Assembly: GCF_004345645.1 (NCBI RefSeq)
Contig: NZ_SLWS01000003.1
Span: 868,001 to 932,000 of the forward strand
DNA: 64,000 nt
From: Actinocrispum wychmicini
GTDB taxonomy: Bacteria; Actinomycetota; Actinomycetes; Mycobacteriales; Pseudonocardiaceae
Direction of reading: 5' to 3'
Below, piece by piece: positions 1 through 7,796 of this stretch. The notes beneath the pieces were generated by a model. The model was given only the letters and a program-made list of their open reading frames with translations, made no database searches and was not told the DNA's origin. Positions within the stretch are counted from its first letter, which is position 1, and the number at the start of each line of letters is the position of its first letter. Position numbers and translations under genes: made by a program.

Positions 1-104
1 CTGGGCATGTCGACGAGGTCGCAGACGAGGTCGCGCAACCTCTCGCGGTCGATGTGCCGGGCGGCCTTCGCGGTGAGGGCTTCGCGTGCAGGCAGCCCGG
101 TCAT
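1..104 (-). CDS. N-terminal fragment, possibly M20-family metallopeptidase/deacylase (cut by window edge)
   Basis: Only the first 34 codons lie in the window; the gene runs off the left edge. The ATG at 104 overlaps the TGA of the small upstream ORF as ATGA, which supports the start and an operon with the Rieske oxygenase gene. The visible part is a charged N-terminus followed by a helix of the type LRDLVCDLVDMPS. This resembles the first helix of M20 peptidases and acetylornithine-deacetylase-like enzymes, which leads into a PSPTG-type turn. That match rests on one short motif, so the family is a guess; that this is a real translated N-terminus is more secure. Confidence 0.4.
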   Translation of the reverse strand, partial: MTGLPAREALTAKAARHIDRERLRDLVCDLVDMP

Positions 105-214
105 TGGTTGATCCGGTGCACTTGGGTGTTCGTGTGCCGCCTGAACCACCGCCAGCCCCGCGCCCCGACAACAGTGGCCACCACAACCAACGCGACGGTG
201 CGAAGGCGGCTCAC
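101..214 (-). CDS. Small single-pass membrane protein, 37 aa
   Basis: This short ORF sits exactly between two genes. Its GTG start (214-212) overlaps the TGA of the Rieske oxygenase as GTGA, and its own TGA overlaps the ATG of the next gene as ATGA. The protein has one hydrophobic segment (about residues 7-18, TVALVVVATVVG) followed by a basic, Trp- and Arg-rich tail ending HRINQ, so the C-terminus is probably cytoplasmic. The double translational coupling argues that it is really made. No function is recognised; it could anchor or stabilise a neighbouring enzyme, but that is only inference. Confidence 0.5.
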   Translation of the reverse strand: MSRLRTVALVVVATVVGARGWRWFRRHTNTQVHRINQ

Positions 215-1392
215 GAGTGACTGTCCTTTGCGTCCGCTGAGGCACGCCGCTCCGTCGTCTCCTGCTCGGCGAGGTTCCGCCAGGCGGTCAGCGAGATGTC
301 GGGCCGGTAGAGCTTCTCCGGTGGCGCATCGGTGACATCCACCATCCACGCGTCCTGTCCGGAGAACTGCCCGTGGAACAACCAGCGGATCACGCCGAGG
401 TACTTCGCGTAGAACCGCGCGGTATGCCAGCCCTTGGTGAAGTTGACCATCATGCCGACATAGCGGTGGTTGTCCGCGTCGACCGGGACGTAGAACTCGT
501 AGTGGATGAACTTCGGGTAGGCGATCCGCAGAACGCCGGGCATCGACAGCGAGGCGAACCCGGGGAACTGCTGCGCCTCGATCGTCGGGTCGACCTTCTT
601 GGCGGCACCGGTGTTGCCGATGTTGAACGTCGTGTCCGGCGGGTTCGCCTTCCACCATCGCTTGTTGGACCAGCGCCCCACACCCGGGAAATCGGCGTCC
701 CAGTGCACCTCGTCCTGCACGCGGTAGATCCAGCGCCCCTTCGCGACGATGCTGGTGATGTTCCAGGCCGGCATCGGCTTGAACAGTCGCCACAGCGCGG
801 TGCGGTGCAGGTACTTGGCGTGGCCCTCGTCAAAGCCGTTCTCGCACGCGAAGCGCCAGTTCCCGGTGCGTGGCTGGATGCGTCCACCCAGGACGAACGG
901 GTTGCTCACGAGCTCCGCGGGCAGTTGCTCGTCGATCGGGTGCGGCTCTTCGTCGCCAATCGCGATGTACACCCACACCAAGCCGAGCCGCTCTTCGACC
1001 GGGTAGGTGCGGACGCTGACCTTGCCGCAGATCGGCGATCCAGGGCCGTCGGTGATGACAGCGCACAGCCTGCCGTCGGGCAGGTTGTAGGTCCAGCCGT
1101 GGTAGGGGCAGCTCAGCGTGCCGGGAAACTGCTGTTCGCCCAGTGACAGCGGGACACCTCGATGCGGGCAGCGGTCATGCAACGCATACACCGTGCCGTT
1201 GTCCCGGATCAGCGCGAGCTTCTCGCCGCAGATGGTGAACGCCGACGGCTTGCCCGTCACGTGGCTGGACCAGGTGACTGGATACCAGTAGCCGGCGAAG
1301 CCGCTCGCCGCGGCGTTGTACTGCGGCCAGGTGCTCCAGTCCTGCCGACCGGCGTGGCGCGGCCTCACCTTGCCGTCAGTGGTCTGGCTCAT
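211..1392 (-). CDS. Rieske non-heme iron ring-hydroxylating oxygenase, alpha subunit (KshA-like size)
   Basis: A 393-aa oxygenase component that would take electrons from a separate reductase to hydroxylate an aromatic or steroid-like ring. The Rieske 2Fe-2S ligands are visible as C75-x-H77 and C95-x2-H98 (CPHRG and CPYHGW). The mononuclear iron site fits D188-x2-H191-x4-H196 in the motif FDEGHAKYLH. The ATG at 1392 is preceded by GAAAGG at a good distance; longer frame extensions upstream lack coding character. The gene is divergent from a meta-cleavage hydrolase operon, which suggests ring degradation. No reductase or ferredoxin gene is in the window. Substrate is unknown; a 3-ketosteroid hydroxylase is one possibility given length and neighbours. 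Confidence 0.85.
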   Translation of the reverse strand: MSQTTDGKVRPRHAGRQDWSTWPQYNAAASGFAGYWYPVTWSSHVTGKPSAFTICGEKLALIRDNGTVYALHDRCPHRGVPLSLGEQQFPGTLSCPYHGWTYNLPDGRLCAVITDGPGSPICGKVSVRTYPVEERLGLVWVYIAIGDEEPHPIDEQLPAELVSNPFVLGGRIQPRTGNWRFACENGFDEGHAKYLHRTALWRLFKPMPAWNITSIVAKGRWIYRVQDEVHWDADFPGVGRWSNKRWWKANPPDTTFNIGNTGAAKKVDPTIEAQQFPGFASLSMPGVLRIAYPKFIHYEFYVPVDADNHRYVGMMVNFTKGWHTARFYAKYLGVIRWLFHGQFSGQDAWMVDVTDAPPEKLYRPDISLTAWRNLAEQETTERRASADAKDSHS

Positions 1393-1452
1393 GGACTGGG
1401 CCTTTCGTCGAAAGCGCTGTGTGCTGCCCAGCATCGGCACGGCACCGTCACC

Positions 1453-1472
1453 CGGACCACAAATCCGGTCCG
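1453..1472. promoter_or_regulatory. Inverted repeat in divergent promoter region
   Basis: CGGACC (1453-1458) and GGTCCG (1467-1472) form perfect 6-bp arms around an 8-bp spacer. It lies in the 135-bp gap between the divergent Rieske oxygenase and hydrolase genes, where a regulator of both catabolic operons would be expected to bind. No regulator gene is adjacent, so the assignment is inference. Confidence 0.4.
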
Positions 1473-1527
1473 CTGAGCGAACCGATCCGCGCGCGGTGCT
1501 CGGGTCGCGAGGCCAGCATCTGCAGGC

Positions 1528-2394
1528 ATGACCATTCAGCCGGCGCCTGTCGGAACCTTCACCGAGGCCGGTGGCGTGCGTTTCCATCACATCGACCTGG
1601 GAGAAGGCAGCCCCACACTGTTCCTGCACGGCGGCGGGCCGGGCTGCACGGCATGGTCCGATTTCGGCGCGGTCGCGCCACTGTTCGCTCGCGACCGTCG
1701 CTGTCACCTGGTGGACCTGCTGCAGTACGGCAAGTCCGAGAAGTGCCGCATCACCGGGCCGATGTGGGACTTCCACGCCGCCAAGACCGTGGCCCTGCTC
1801 GACGCCATCGGCATCGACCGGGCCGACTTCGTCTGCAACTCATGGGGCGGGACGATCGCGCTGAACCTCGCCGCGAAGTATCCGGACCGGGTGCGTTCAC
1901 TCGTCGTCACGGGGAGCATGCCCGTGTTCTACGGACCGCTCGCGCCGCTCCCCGAGGGCGGCCGACGCGGCCGCAACGCGCGCGACGTGTACTACGGCGG
2001 CGAAGGACCCACGCGGGAGAAGATGCGCCAGCTGATGGCGCGGCTCGAGTGGCACGACGCCGATCTCATCCCCGCGGACACGATCACCCTGCGGTACCAA
2101 CAGAGTCTCGACCCCGAGGAGATGGCGCTGGCCGCCGCGTCGGACAACCCGCGCGGCGACTGGCAGGACCTGTCCGCCGAGCTGCCGAAGATCCAGGCGC
2201 CAGTGCTGTTCGCGTGGGGGATGTACGACGACTTCCTCACCCCCGACTACCCGCTCATGCTCGCGCGCATGATCCAGCGCGGGCAGCTCTACGTGATGGA
2301 CCGGGTCTCGCACCATCTTCAGGAGGAGCGACCCTACGCGTACTACACAGTCGTGACCGGCTTCTTGACGCAACAAGACCCGGAAGCCAGGTGA
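1528..2394 (+). CDS. Meta-cleavage product hydrolase, alpha/beta hydrolase fold (BphD/HsaD-like)
   Basis: A 288-aa alpha/beta hydrolase of the class that splits the C-C bond of meta-cleavage products (vinylogous 1,5-diketones), giving a carboxylic acid and a 2-hydroxydienoate. The oxyanion loop HGGGPG is at residues 34-39, the nucleophile is S105 in NSWGG, an Asp lies in the YDDF stretch (about 234) and the His in SHH (about 262). It is the first gene of a four-gene operon whose later members (hydratase, aldolase, aldehyde dehydrogenase) process the expected dienoate, so pathway and family agree. A Shine-Dalgarno motif before the ATG is weak. No extradiol dioxygenase gene is in the window. 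Confidence 0.85.
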   Translation: MTIQPAPVGTFTEAGGVRFHHIDLGEGSPTLFLHGGGPGCTAWSDFGAVAPLFARDRRCHLVDLLQYGKSEKCRITGPMWDFHAAKTVALLDAIGIDRADFVCNSWGGTIALNLAAKYPDRVRSLVVTGSMPVFYGPLAPLPEGGRRGRNARDVYYGGEGPTREKMRQLMARLEWHDADLIPADTITLRYQQSLDPEEMALAAASDNPRGDWQDLSAELPKIQAPVLFAWGMYDDFLTPDYPLMLARMIQRGQLYVMDRVSHHLQEERPYAYYTVVTGFLTQQDPEAR

Positions 2395-2398
2395 GATC

Positions 2399-3715
2399 GT
2401 GGCCGGGCAGCGCCTGGTGATCATGGGCGTAGCCGGATGCGGCAAGTCCACCATAGGGCGCGAGTTGGCGTCCTTTCTCGGCTGGAGGTTCGTGGAAGGG
2501 GACGACCTTCATCCCGCTGCCAACGTCGCGAAAATGGCCAATGGCGAGCCACTCGGCGACGCGGACCGGCTCCCCTGGCTACACGTGATCAACGCGAATC
2601 TGTGTGACCAACCGGATGTTCCGACAATCCTCACCTGTTCGGCGCTCAAAGCGCTCTATCGGGAAGTGCTCCGACAAGCCGGTGACGTCCGCTTCGTCCA
2701 CCTGCAAGCCAGTGAGGCGACATTGCGGACGCGGATTGCCTCGCGCGTCGACCACTTCATGCAGGCCGACATGCTGACGAGCCAGCTGGCGGACCTCGAA
2801 CCACTCGGCGCCGGCGAGAAAGGCGCCACGTTCGACGCCGAACGTCCGGTGAGCGAGGTCGTCGCCGAGATCCTTTCCTGGACCGACCGGCAGCAGGTGA
2901 TCAGCCAGGCCGCGCAGCGGCTGGCGACCGCCGCGCGGACCGGAGTGCCCACGAGCCCGGTGCGCGATCTGCTCGGCCGCACCGACATCGCCCTGGCCTA
3001 CGAGGTGCAGAACGTGCTCACCGCGGAGCGGCTGGCCGCGGGCGCACGTGTGGTGGGTCGCAAGATCGGCTTGACATCGCCTGCGGTACAGGCACAGCTC
3101 GGCGTCGACCAGCCGGATTTCGGCGTGCTGTTCGACGACATGCACATCGGCGACTGCGCCACAGTCGAGTTCACCAGGCTGATCCACCCCAAGGCGGAGG
3201 CCGAGATCGCGTTCGTGCTCGCCCACGACCTTGACGGGTTCGCCGCCGGCACGACGCTGGGCTCCCCCGTCAGCGGCGCCGAGCGCGCCGCAGCTGCCGC
3301 GGCTGTCGGGCACGCGGTGGGCGCCCTGGAAATCGTCGACAGCCGGATCGTCGACTGGGACATCGCCATCACCGACACGGTTGCCGACAACGCCTCCAGC
3401 GGGCTGTTCGTGCTCGGGAACGAGCAGGCGCGGCCGGATCGGTTCGTCCCGGCCGACGTGACGATGACGCTGCGCAAGAACGGCCGGCAGGTCTCCGCCG
3501 GAACCGGCGCGGCGTGCCTCGGCGACCCGCTCAACGCGCTGGCCTGGCTGGCGCGCGCCACGGCCGCCTTCGGCGATCCGCTGCGCGCCGGCGACGTCGT
3601 GCTCTCCGGCGCGCTCGGGCCGATGGTGCCGGTCGCACCCGGCGACGAACTTATCGCGGAACTGTCCACCCTCGGTCGCGTCCGCGTGACCTTCTCCCAA
3701 GAAGAGGAACCATGA
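2399..3715 (+). CDS. Fusion: gluconokinase-like kinase + 2-keto-4-pentenoate hydratase
   Basis: One 438-aa reading frame holds two enzymes. Residues 1 to about 165 match gluconate kinases: P-loop GVAGCGKST at 10-18, the FVEGDDLHP motif, the SALK motif near 81 and HFMQADMLTSQ near 119. Residues from about 167 on match the MhpD/2-hydroxypenta-2,4-dienoate hydratase family, with a VGRKIGLTS-type stretch, acidic metal ligands in HPKAEAEIAF, and DTVADNAS. The hydratase fits the pathway between the hydrolase and the aldolase; the kinase does not obviously belong. A GTG at 2897 sits where a free hydratase would begin, so internal initiation is possible. The GTG start at 2399 follows the upstream stop by 4 nt. 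The fused frame is unusual. Confidence 0.8.
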   Translation: MAGQRLVIMGVAGCGKSTIGRELASFLGWRFVEGDDLHPAANVAKMANGEPLGDADRLPWLHVINANLCDQPDVPTILTCSALKALYREVLRQAGDVRFVHLQASEATLRTRIASRVDHFMQADMLTSQLADLEPLGAGEKGATFDAERPVSEVVAEILSWTDRQQVISQAAQRLATAARTGVPTSPVRDLLGRTDIALAYEVQNVLTAERLAAGARVVGRKIGLTSPAVQAQLGVDQPDFGVLFDDMHIGDCATVEFTRLIHPKAEAEIAFVLAHDLDGFAAGTTLGSPVSGAERAAAAAAVGHAVGALEIVDSRIVDWDIAITDTVADNASSGLFVLGNEQARPDRFVPADVTMTLRKNGRQVSAGTGAACLGDPLNALAWLARATAAFGDPLRAGDVVLSGALGPMVPVAPGDELIAELSTLGRVRVTFSQEEEP

Positions 3716-4662
3716 CGCGAACCAAGGTCGCGGTGATCGGGTCGGGGAATATCGGCACCGATTTGATGATCAAGGTGATGCGGCAGTCGGAACGGTTGGC
3801 GATGGCCGCCATGGTGGGCATCGACCCGGCTTCCGACGGGTTGGCCCGCGCCGCCCGGCTGGGCGTGGCCACCACGGCCGACGGGGTGGACGGGCTGATC
3901 GGATTGCCCTGCTTCGAGGAGATCCGCGTCGTCTTCGACGCCACGACGGCCAGGGCGCACATCGCCAACGCCGCCAAGCTCGCCGCGTACGGCAAGCGGC
4001 TGATCGACCTGACCCCGGCGGCGCTCGGCCCGTTCGTGGTGCCGGCGGTCAACCTCGACGCGCACCTGGACGCCCCGGACATCAACATGGTCACCTGCGG
4101 CGGGCAGGCCACCATCCCGATCGTCGCCGCGGTCTCCCGGGTAGCCGACGTCGCCTACGCCGAGATCGTCGCCTCGATCGCCTCGAGGTCCGCCGGGCCG
4201 GGCACACGGGCGAACATCGACGAGTTCACCGAGACCACGACGCACGCGATCGAGACCGTCGGTCGCGCCCGCCGTGGCAAGGCGATCATCATTCTCAACC
4301 CGGCCGAGCCACCGCTGATCATGCGCGACACGGTGTTCTGCCTCATCGGCGACACCACCGGGCGGGCAATCGACACCGCGGCCGTCGAGGCGTCCATCAC
4401 CGCCATGGTCGACGAGGTCGCACGCTACGTTCCCGGGTACCGGCTCAAGCAGCGCGTGCAGTTCACTCTGATCGGCGCGGACGAACCGGTGCACACCCTG
4501 CTCGCGGCCGACTCACCCCGGCCCGCCGTAAAGGTGTCCGTGTTCCTTGAGGTCGAAGGCGCCGCCCACTACCTGCCCGCCTACGCCGGCAACCTCGACA
4601 TCATGACGTCCGCCGCCCTGTGCACCGCCGAGCGGCTCGCCTCGCTGGAGCCGATCCTATGA
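3712..4662 (+). CDS. Acetaldehyde dehydrogenase (acylating), BphJ/HsaG family
   Basis: A 316-aa enzyme that oxidises acetaldehyde or propionaldehyde to the acyl-CoA with NAD and CoA. The Rossmann motif GSGNIG is at residues 10-15, the catalytic cysteine is C129 in MVTCGGQA, and the C-terminal AGNLDIMT signature is present. Length is normal for the family. The ATG overlaps the stop of the kinase-hydratase as ATGA, and the gene's own stop overlaps the aldolase start the same way. This fits the tight aldolase-dehydrogenase complex known for this pair, where the aldehyde is channelled. A second, divergent copy sits at 44517-45404 in the NRPS cluster. Confidence 0.92.
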   Translation: MTRTKVAVIGSGNIGTDLMIKVMRQSERLAMAAMVGIDPASDGLARAARLGVATTADGVDGLIGLPCFEEIRVVFDATTARAHIANAAKLAAYGKRLIDLTPAALGPFVVPAVNLDAHLDAPDINMVTCGGQATIPIVAAVSRVADVAYAEIVASIASRSAGPGTRANIDEFTETTTHAIETVGRARRGKAIIILNPAEPPLIMRDTVFCLIGDTTGRAIDTAAVEASITAMVDEVARYVPGYRLKQRVQFTLIGADEPVHTLLAADSPRPAVKVSVFLEVEGAAHYLPAYAGNLDIMTSAALCTAERLASLEPIL

Positions 4663-5681
4663 CCGACCTGTTCATCCAGGACGTCACCCTGCGCGACGGC
4701 ATGCACGCTCTGCGGCACCGCATCACCCCGGATCGGGTCCGTGCGATCGTCACCGCGCTCGACGCCGCCGGTGTCGACGGGATCGAAGTCGCCCACGGCG
4801 ACGGGCTCGCCGGCGGCAGTGTCAACTACGGTCCCGCCAGCCACACCGACTGGGAGTGGATCGAAGCCGCCGCCGACTGCGTCAGTCACGCCCGGCTCAC
4901 CACCCTGCTGCTCCCCGGCGTCGGCACCGTCGCCGAACTCAAACGCGCCCACCAGCTCGGCGTCCGCTCCGTCCGCGTCGCCACGCACTGCACCGAAGCC
5001 GACGTCGCCGCCCAGCACATCGGCACCGCCCGCGAGATCGGCATGGACGTCTCGGGCTTCCTCATGATGAGTCACATGGCACCTGCCGCTGAACTCGCCC
5101 GGCAGGCCAAGCTCATGGAGTCCTACGGCGCGCACTGCGTCTACGTCACCGACTCAGGCGGCCGGCTCACCATGGACGGCGTTCGACAACGGTTCCGCGC
5201 CTACCGCGACATCCTCGACCCGGCCACCGAACTGGGCATCCATGCCCACGAAAACCTCTCGCTGTCAGTGGCCAACTCCGTCGTCGCGGTCGAAGAAGGT
5301 GTCACCCGCGTCGACGCCTCCCTCGCCGGCCACGGCGCCGGCGCCGGCAACACCCCCATCGAAGCCTTCATCGCCGTCGCCAACCTCACCGGCTGGACCC
5401 ACCAGTGCGACCTGTTCGCGCTCCAGGACGCCGCCGACGACCTCGTCCGCCCGCTCTGGGACCGCCCTGTCCGCGTCGACCGGGAAACCCTCACCCTCGG
5501 CTACGCCGGCGTCTACTCCAGCTTCCTCCGCCACGCCGAGACCGCCGCCAACATCTACGGCATCGACGTCCGTGCCCTCTTGCTCGAAGTCGGCCGCCGG
5601 CGGCTGGTCGGCGGGCAGGAGGACCTCATCGTCGACATCGCCCTCGACCAGCTGGCACAAGGCGAACGAAACTCATCGTGA
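4659..5681 (+). CDS. 4-hydroxy-2-oxovalerate aldolase, BphI/HsaF family
   Basis: A 340-aa class II, metal-dependent DRE-TIM aldolase that splits 4-hydroxy-2-oxo acids into pyruvate and an aldehyde. The signature TLRDGMHA is at residues 10-17, and the metal-binding HAHEN motif contains H195, H197 and N199. The C-terminal domain that docks with the dehydrogenase is complete. The gene is translationally coupled to the dehydrogenase by ATGA. It is the last gene of the operon; the next start is 142 bp away behind a separate promoter. Its paralogue at 43489-44520 is in the NRPS cluster. Confidence 0.92.
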   Translation: MTDLFIQDVTLRDGMHALRHRITPDRVRAIVTALDAAGVDGIEVAHGDGLAGGSVNYGPASHTDWEWIEAAADCVSHARLTTLLLPGVGTVAELKRAHQLGVRSVRVATHCTEADVAAQHIGTAREIGMDVSGFLMMSHMAPAAELARQAKLMESYGAHCVYVTDSGGRLTMDGVRQRFRAYRDILDPATELGIHAHENLSLSVANSVVAVEEGVTRVDASLAGHGAGAGNTPIEAFIAVANLTGWTHQCDLFALQDAADDLVRPLWDRPVRVDRETLTLGYAGVYSSFLRHAETAANIYGIDVRALLLEVGRRRLVGGQEDLIVDIALDQLAQGERNSS

Positions 5682-5718
5682 TGTAAGAAGTTCAAATATG
5701 CTCGAAAATGCATCGTTG

Positions 5719-5747
5719 TTGACAACTTCGAGCACGAGGGCTCTACT
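5719..5747 (+). promoter_or_regulatory. Sigma-70-type promoter for the alpha-galactosidase gene
   Basis: TTGACA (5719-5724), a 17-bp spacer, then TCTACT (5742-5747). The -35 lies inside GTTGTTGACAAC, a partial palindrome (GTTG/CAAC arms) that could be a LacI-type operator. The stretch is visibly more AT-rich than its surroundings. It gives the galactosidase its own transcription unit after the aldolase operon. Confidence 0.5.
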
Positions 5748-5823
5748 TGTGCCCCTCAGCGCCCCACGGGGTGCCCGCACACACTTCGCCGACAGATCAC
5801 CCTGCAGATCGGAAGGAATCGAA

Positions 5824-7080
5824 GTGCCCAAAACCCCCTCATCCCGCTCACTACTGGCCGGCTTCACCGTGCTGGCAGCGTCCCTCCTGGGCACAGTGCC
5901 CGCCCAGGCCTCGCCCACCGCGACGTCCAACACACCACTCGCCCTGACACCACCCATGGGGTGGAACGACTGGGCGCACTACGGGTGCGATGTCACGGAA
6001 TCCACGGTTGTCGCCAACGCGGACGCACTCGTCTCAACCGGCCTGGCCGCCAAGGGGTACAACACCGTGACAGTGGACGACTGCTGGATGGCCAGAAGCC
6101 GCAGCGCCTCAGGCCATCTGGTCGCCGACCCGGCCAAGTTCCCGCACGGCATGGCTTGGCTGGGATCCTATCTGCACAGCAAGGGCCTGAAGTTCGGTAT
6201 CTACGAGGACGCCGGCACGCAGACCTGCGGCGGCTACCCCGGCAGCGGGCCCAACCACTTCGCCACCGATGCCCGTGACTTCGCCTCATGGGCGGTGGAC
6301 TACCTGAAACTCGACGGATGCAACGTCCAGTCCCAGCCCGGGATGAGCACGGAGGCCGTCTACAGGCAGGCCTACCAGGCACAGGCCGCCGCCTTGCGCA
6401 GCTCAGGACGTGCCATCATCCACTCCGTCTCCGCACCGGCCTATTTCCAGGGAGGACCGAACTGGCTGTCCGTCATCGGCTGGTCGGGGCAAGTCGGGCA
6501 ACTCTGGCGTGAAGGCGCCGACATCGCCATGTACGGCAGCGGCTCGCGTTGGGGCAGCGTGATGTACAACTACGGGTACAACAAGGGGCTCACCTCCTTT
6601 GCCTCCCCGGGCAACTGGAACGACCCCGACTTCATCATCGCCGGCGACGGCGGACTCAACGCTGACGAGTCCCGAAGCCAGGTGGCCCTGTGGGCGATGA
6701 TGGCCGCACCCTTGATCCTGTCCTCCGACGTCACCCGGCTCAGTAGTGACAGTCTCGCGGCTATCGGAAACTCAAACCTGATTGCGGTAGACCAGGACCC
6801 CGCCGGCCACCAGGCAACAGTCGCGTCGTCCACCTCGACCACCGACGTCCTGGTCAAGCAACTCGCCAACGGCGACCGTGCGGTTGCTGTGCTCAACCGC
6901 ACCACCAGCGCGCGACCTGCGTCTGTGTCGCTTAGCAGCGTGGGTATGAGTGGCTGTGTCCGCGCAAAGGACTTGTGGACCGGTGCGACCTCGACCACGT
7001 CGTCCGCGCTCACCGCGTCGATTCCCGCACATGGCACAGCCGTCTGGCGACTCTCCGCGGCCAACGGGTGCGTCTCCTAG
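5824..7080 (+). CDS. Secreted alpha-galactosidase, glycoside hydrolase family 27
   Basis: A 418-aa exported enzyme that releases terminal alpha-galactose from oligo- or polysaccharides. A GTG start is preceded by GGAAGG at 5811-5816. Residues 1-29 form a Sec-type signal peptide with a likely AQA cleavage site. The mature protein opens with the GH27 motif TPPMGWNDW (42-50). The nucleophile is D164 in YLKLDGC and the acid/base is probably D233 in REGADI. A short beta-sandwich domain follows the barrel. No carbohydrate-binding module is appended, unlike many actinobacterial relatives. The gene stands alone between the catabolic operon and the IS region. Confidence 0.9.
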   Translation: MPKTPSSRSLLAGFTVLAASLLGTVPAQASPTATSNTPLALTPPMGWNDWAHYGCDVTESTVVANADALVSTGLAAKGYNTVTVDDCWMARSRSASGHLVADPAKFPHGMAWLGSYLHSKGLKFGIYEDAGTQTCGGYPGSGPNHFATDARDFASWAVDYLKLDGCNVQSQPGMSTEAVYRQAYQAQAAALRSSGRAIIHSVSAPAYFQGGPNWLSVIGWSGQVGQLWREGADIAMYGSGSRWGSVMYNYGYNKGLTSFASPGNWNDPDFIIAGDGGLNADESRSQVALWAMMAAPLILSSDVTRLSSDSLAAIGNSNLIAVDQDPAGHQATVASSTSTTDVLVKQLANGDRAVAVLNRTTSARPASVSLSSVGMSGCVRAKDLWTGATSTTSSALTASIPAHGTAVWRLSAANGCVS

Positions 7081-7216
7081 TCCGCAATGGATGGTTGCCC
7101 GCCGCGCGAGCGCGACCGTGGACCAGACGTTGAATACATTGTGGACACTTGATCGTCCACCCTTGTAGGCGTTCCGACCGCCCCAGGAACAACCGGTCGA
7201 CAAACTGGCCGGTTGC

Positions 7217-7264
7217 CGCGAGCGGTGCGCGAGTTGCCCTGCACGACTTTGCGCACCGCTCGCG
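7217..7264. terminator. Strong hairpin downstream of alpha-galactosidase
   Basis: Arms at 7217-7230 and 7251-7264 are perfectly complementary over 14 bp (arm CGCGAGCGGTGCGC) with a 20-nt loop. It lies 136 bp after the galactosidase stop and about 55 bp after the 3' end of the convergent DUF3472 remnant. It could end transcription from both sides. There is no T tract, which is common for actinomycete terminators. Confidence 0.5.
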
Positions 7265-7319
7265 CGGATCCGCGCCCGACACAATCGCCGGAGGTGGCGA
7301 TCACGTCGGGCTGTCAGTA

Positions 7320-7796
7320 CTACCGGACCCAGCCCCTGCTGATGTTCGTGCCGGTGCCCACCTGGGCTGACTTGTAGTTGCCCTGCCCGGTGCAGTTCCC
7401 GTACTCGTACTGCGCTCGCGCGGAGCCGCTCCTACCGCCCGCGTCGGTGGAGGTCGGTCCACCGAAGACCACGTTGACCCACTGAAGTTGCGAGCAGTTC
7501 GGCGGGCTGCTGTAGTACTCGACGAAGCCGCCCTGACTCGGCCTGAGATTGCCGCTTCCCGAGGGAAGTGCCCAGCTACCGATGTGAGTTGCCTTGCCGC
7601 TCAACGTATCGACCACATCGCCGGTCCACGTGGAACCCCAGCCGCGCATCACGGTGATCGCGTAGGTGTGGCCGTAGACGGCGTCGAACTCGTAGCCGCA
7701 ACTCACGCCGGGACCGCCGTCGGCGCCGACGGAGCAGTTCGGGTCGGTAGTGGTGGTGCCGCCCTGGAAGCTGGAGAAGACACCGCGCAGCCGTTC
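7320..7796 (-). pseudogene. C-terminal remnant of a DUF3472-type secreted protein
   Basis: The frame encodes a beta-rich tail containing CGYEFDAVYGHTYAITV, an IGSWALPSG turn and EYYSSPPNC, which fits the C-terminal half of DUF3472 proteins of actinomycetes. Open frame continues upstream of the first ATG to about 7793 (VFSSFQGGTTTTDPNC), then stops making sense at the end of the ISL3 transposase gene. The N-terminal half and any signal peptide are missing. The protein ends normally at 7320. I infer that deletion or IS-linked recombination removed the 5' part. Confidence 0.65.

Noticed and set aside
5242..5823. Long frame extending the alpha-galactosidase upstream through the aldolase gene
   Set aside because: The upstream part is an out-of-frame shadow of the aldolase; the signal peptide and GGAAGG site set the start at 5824.
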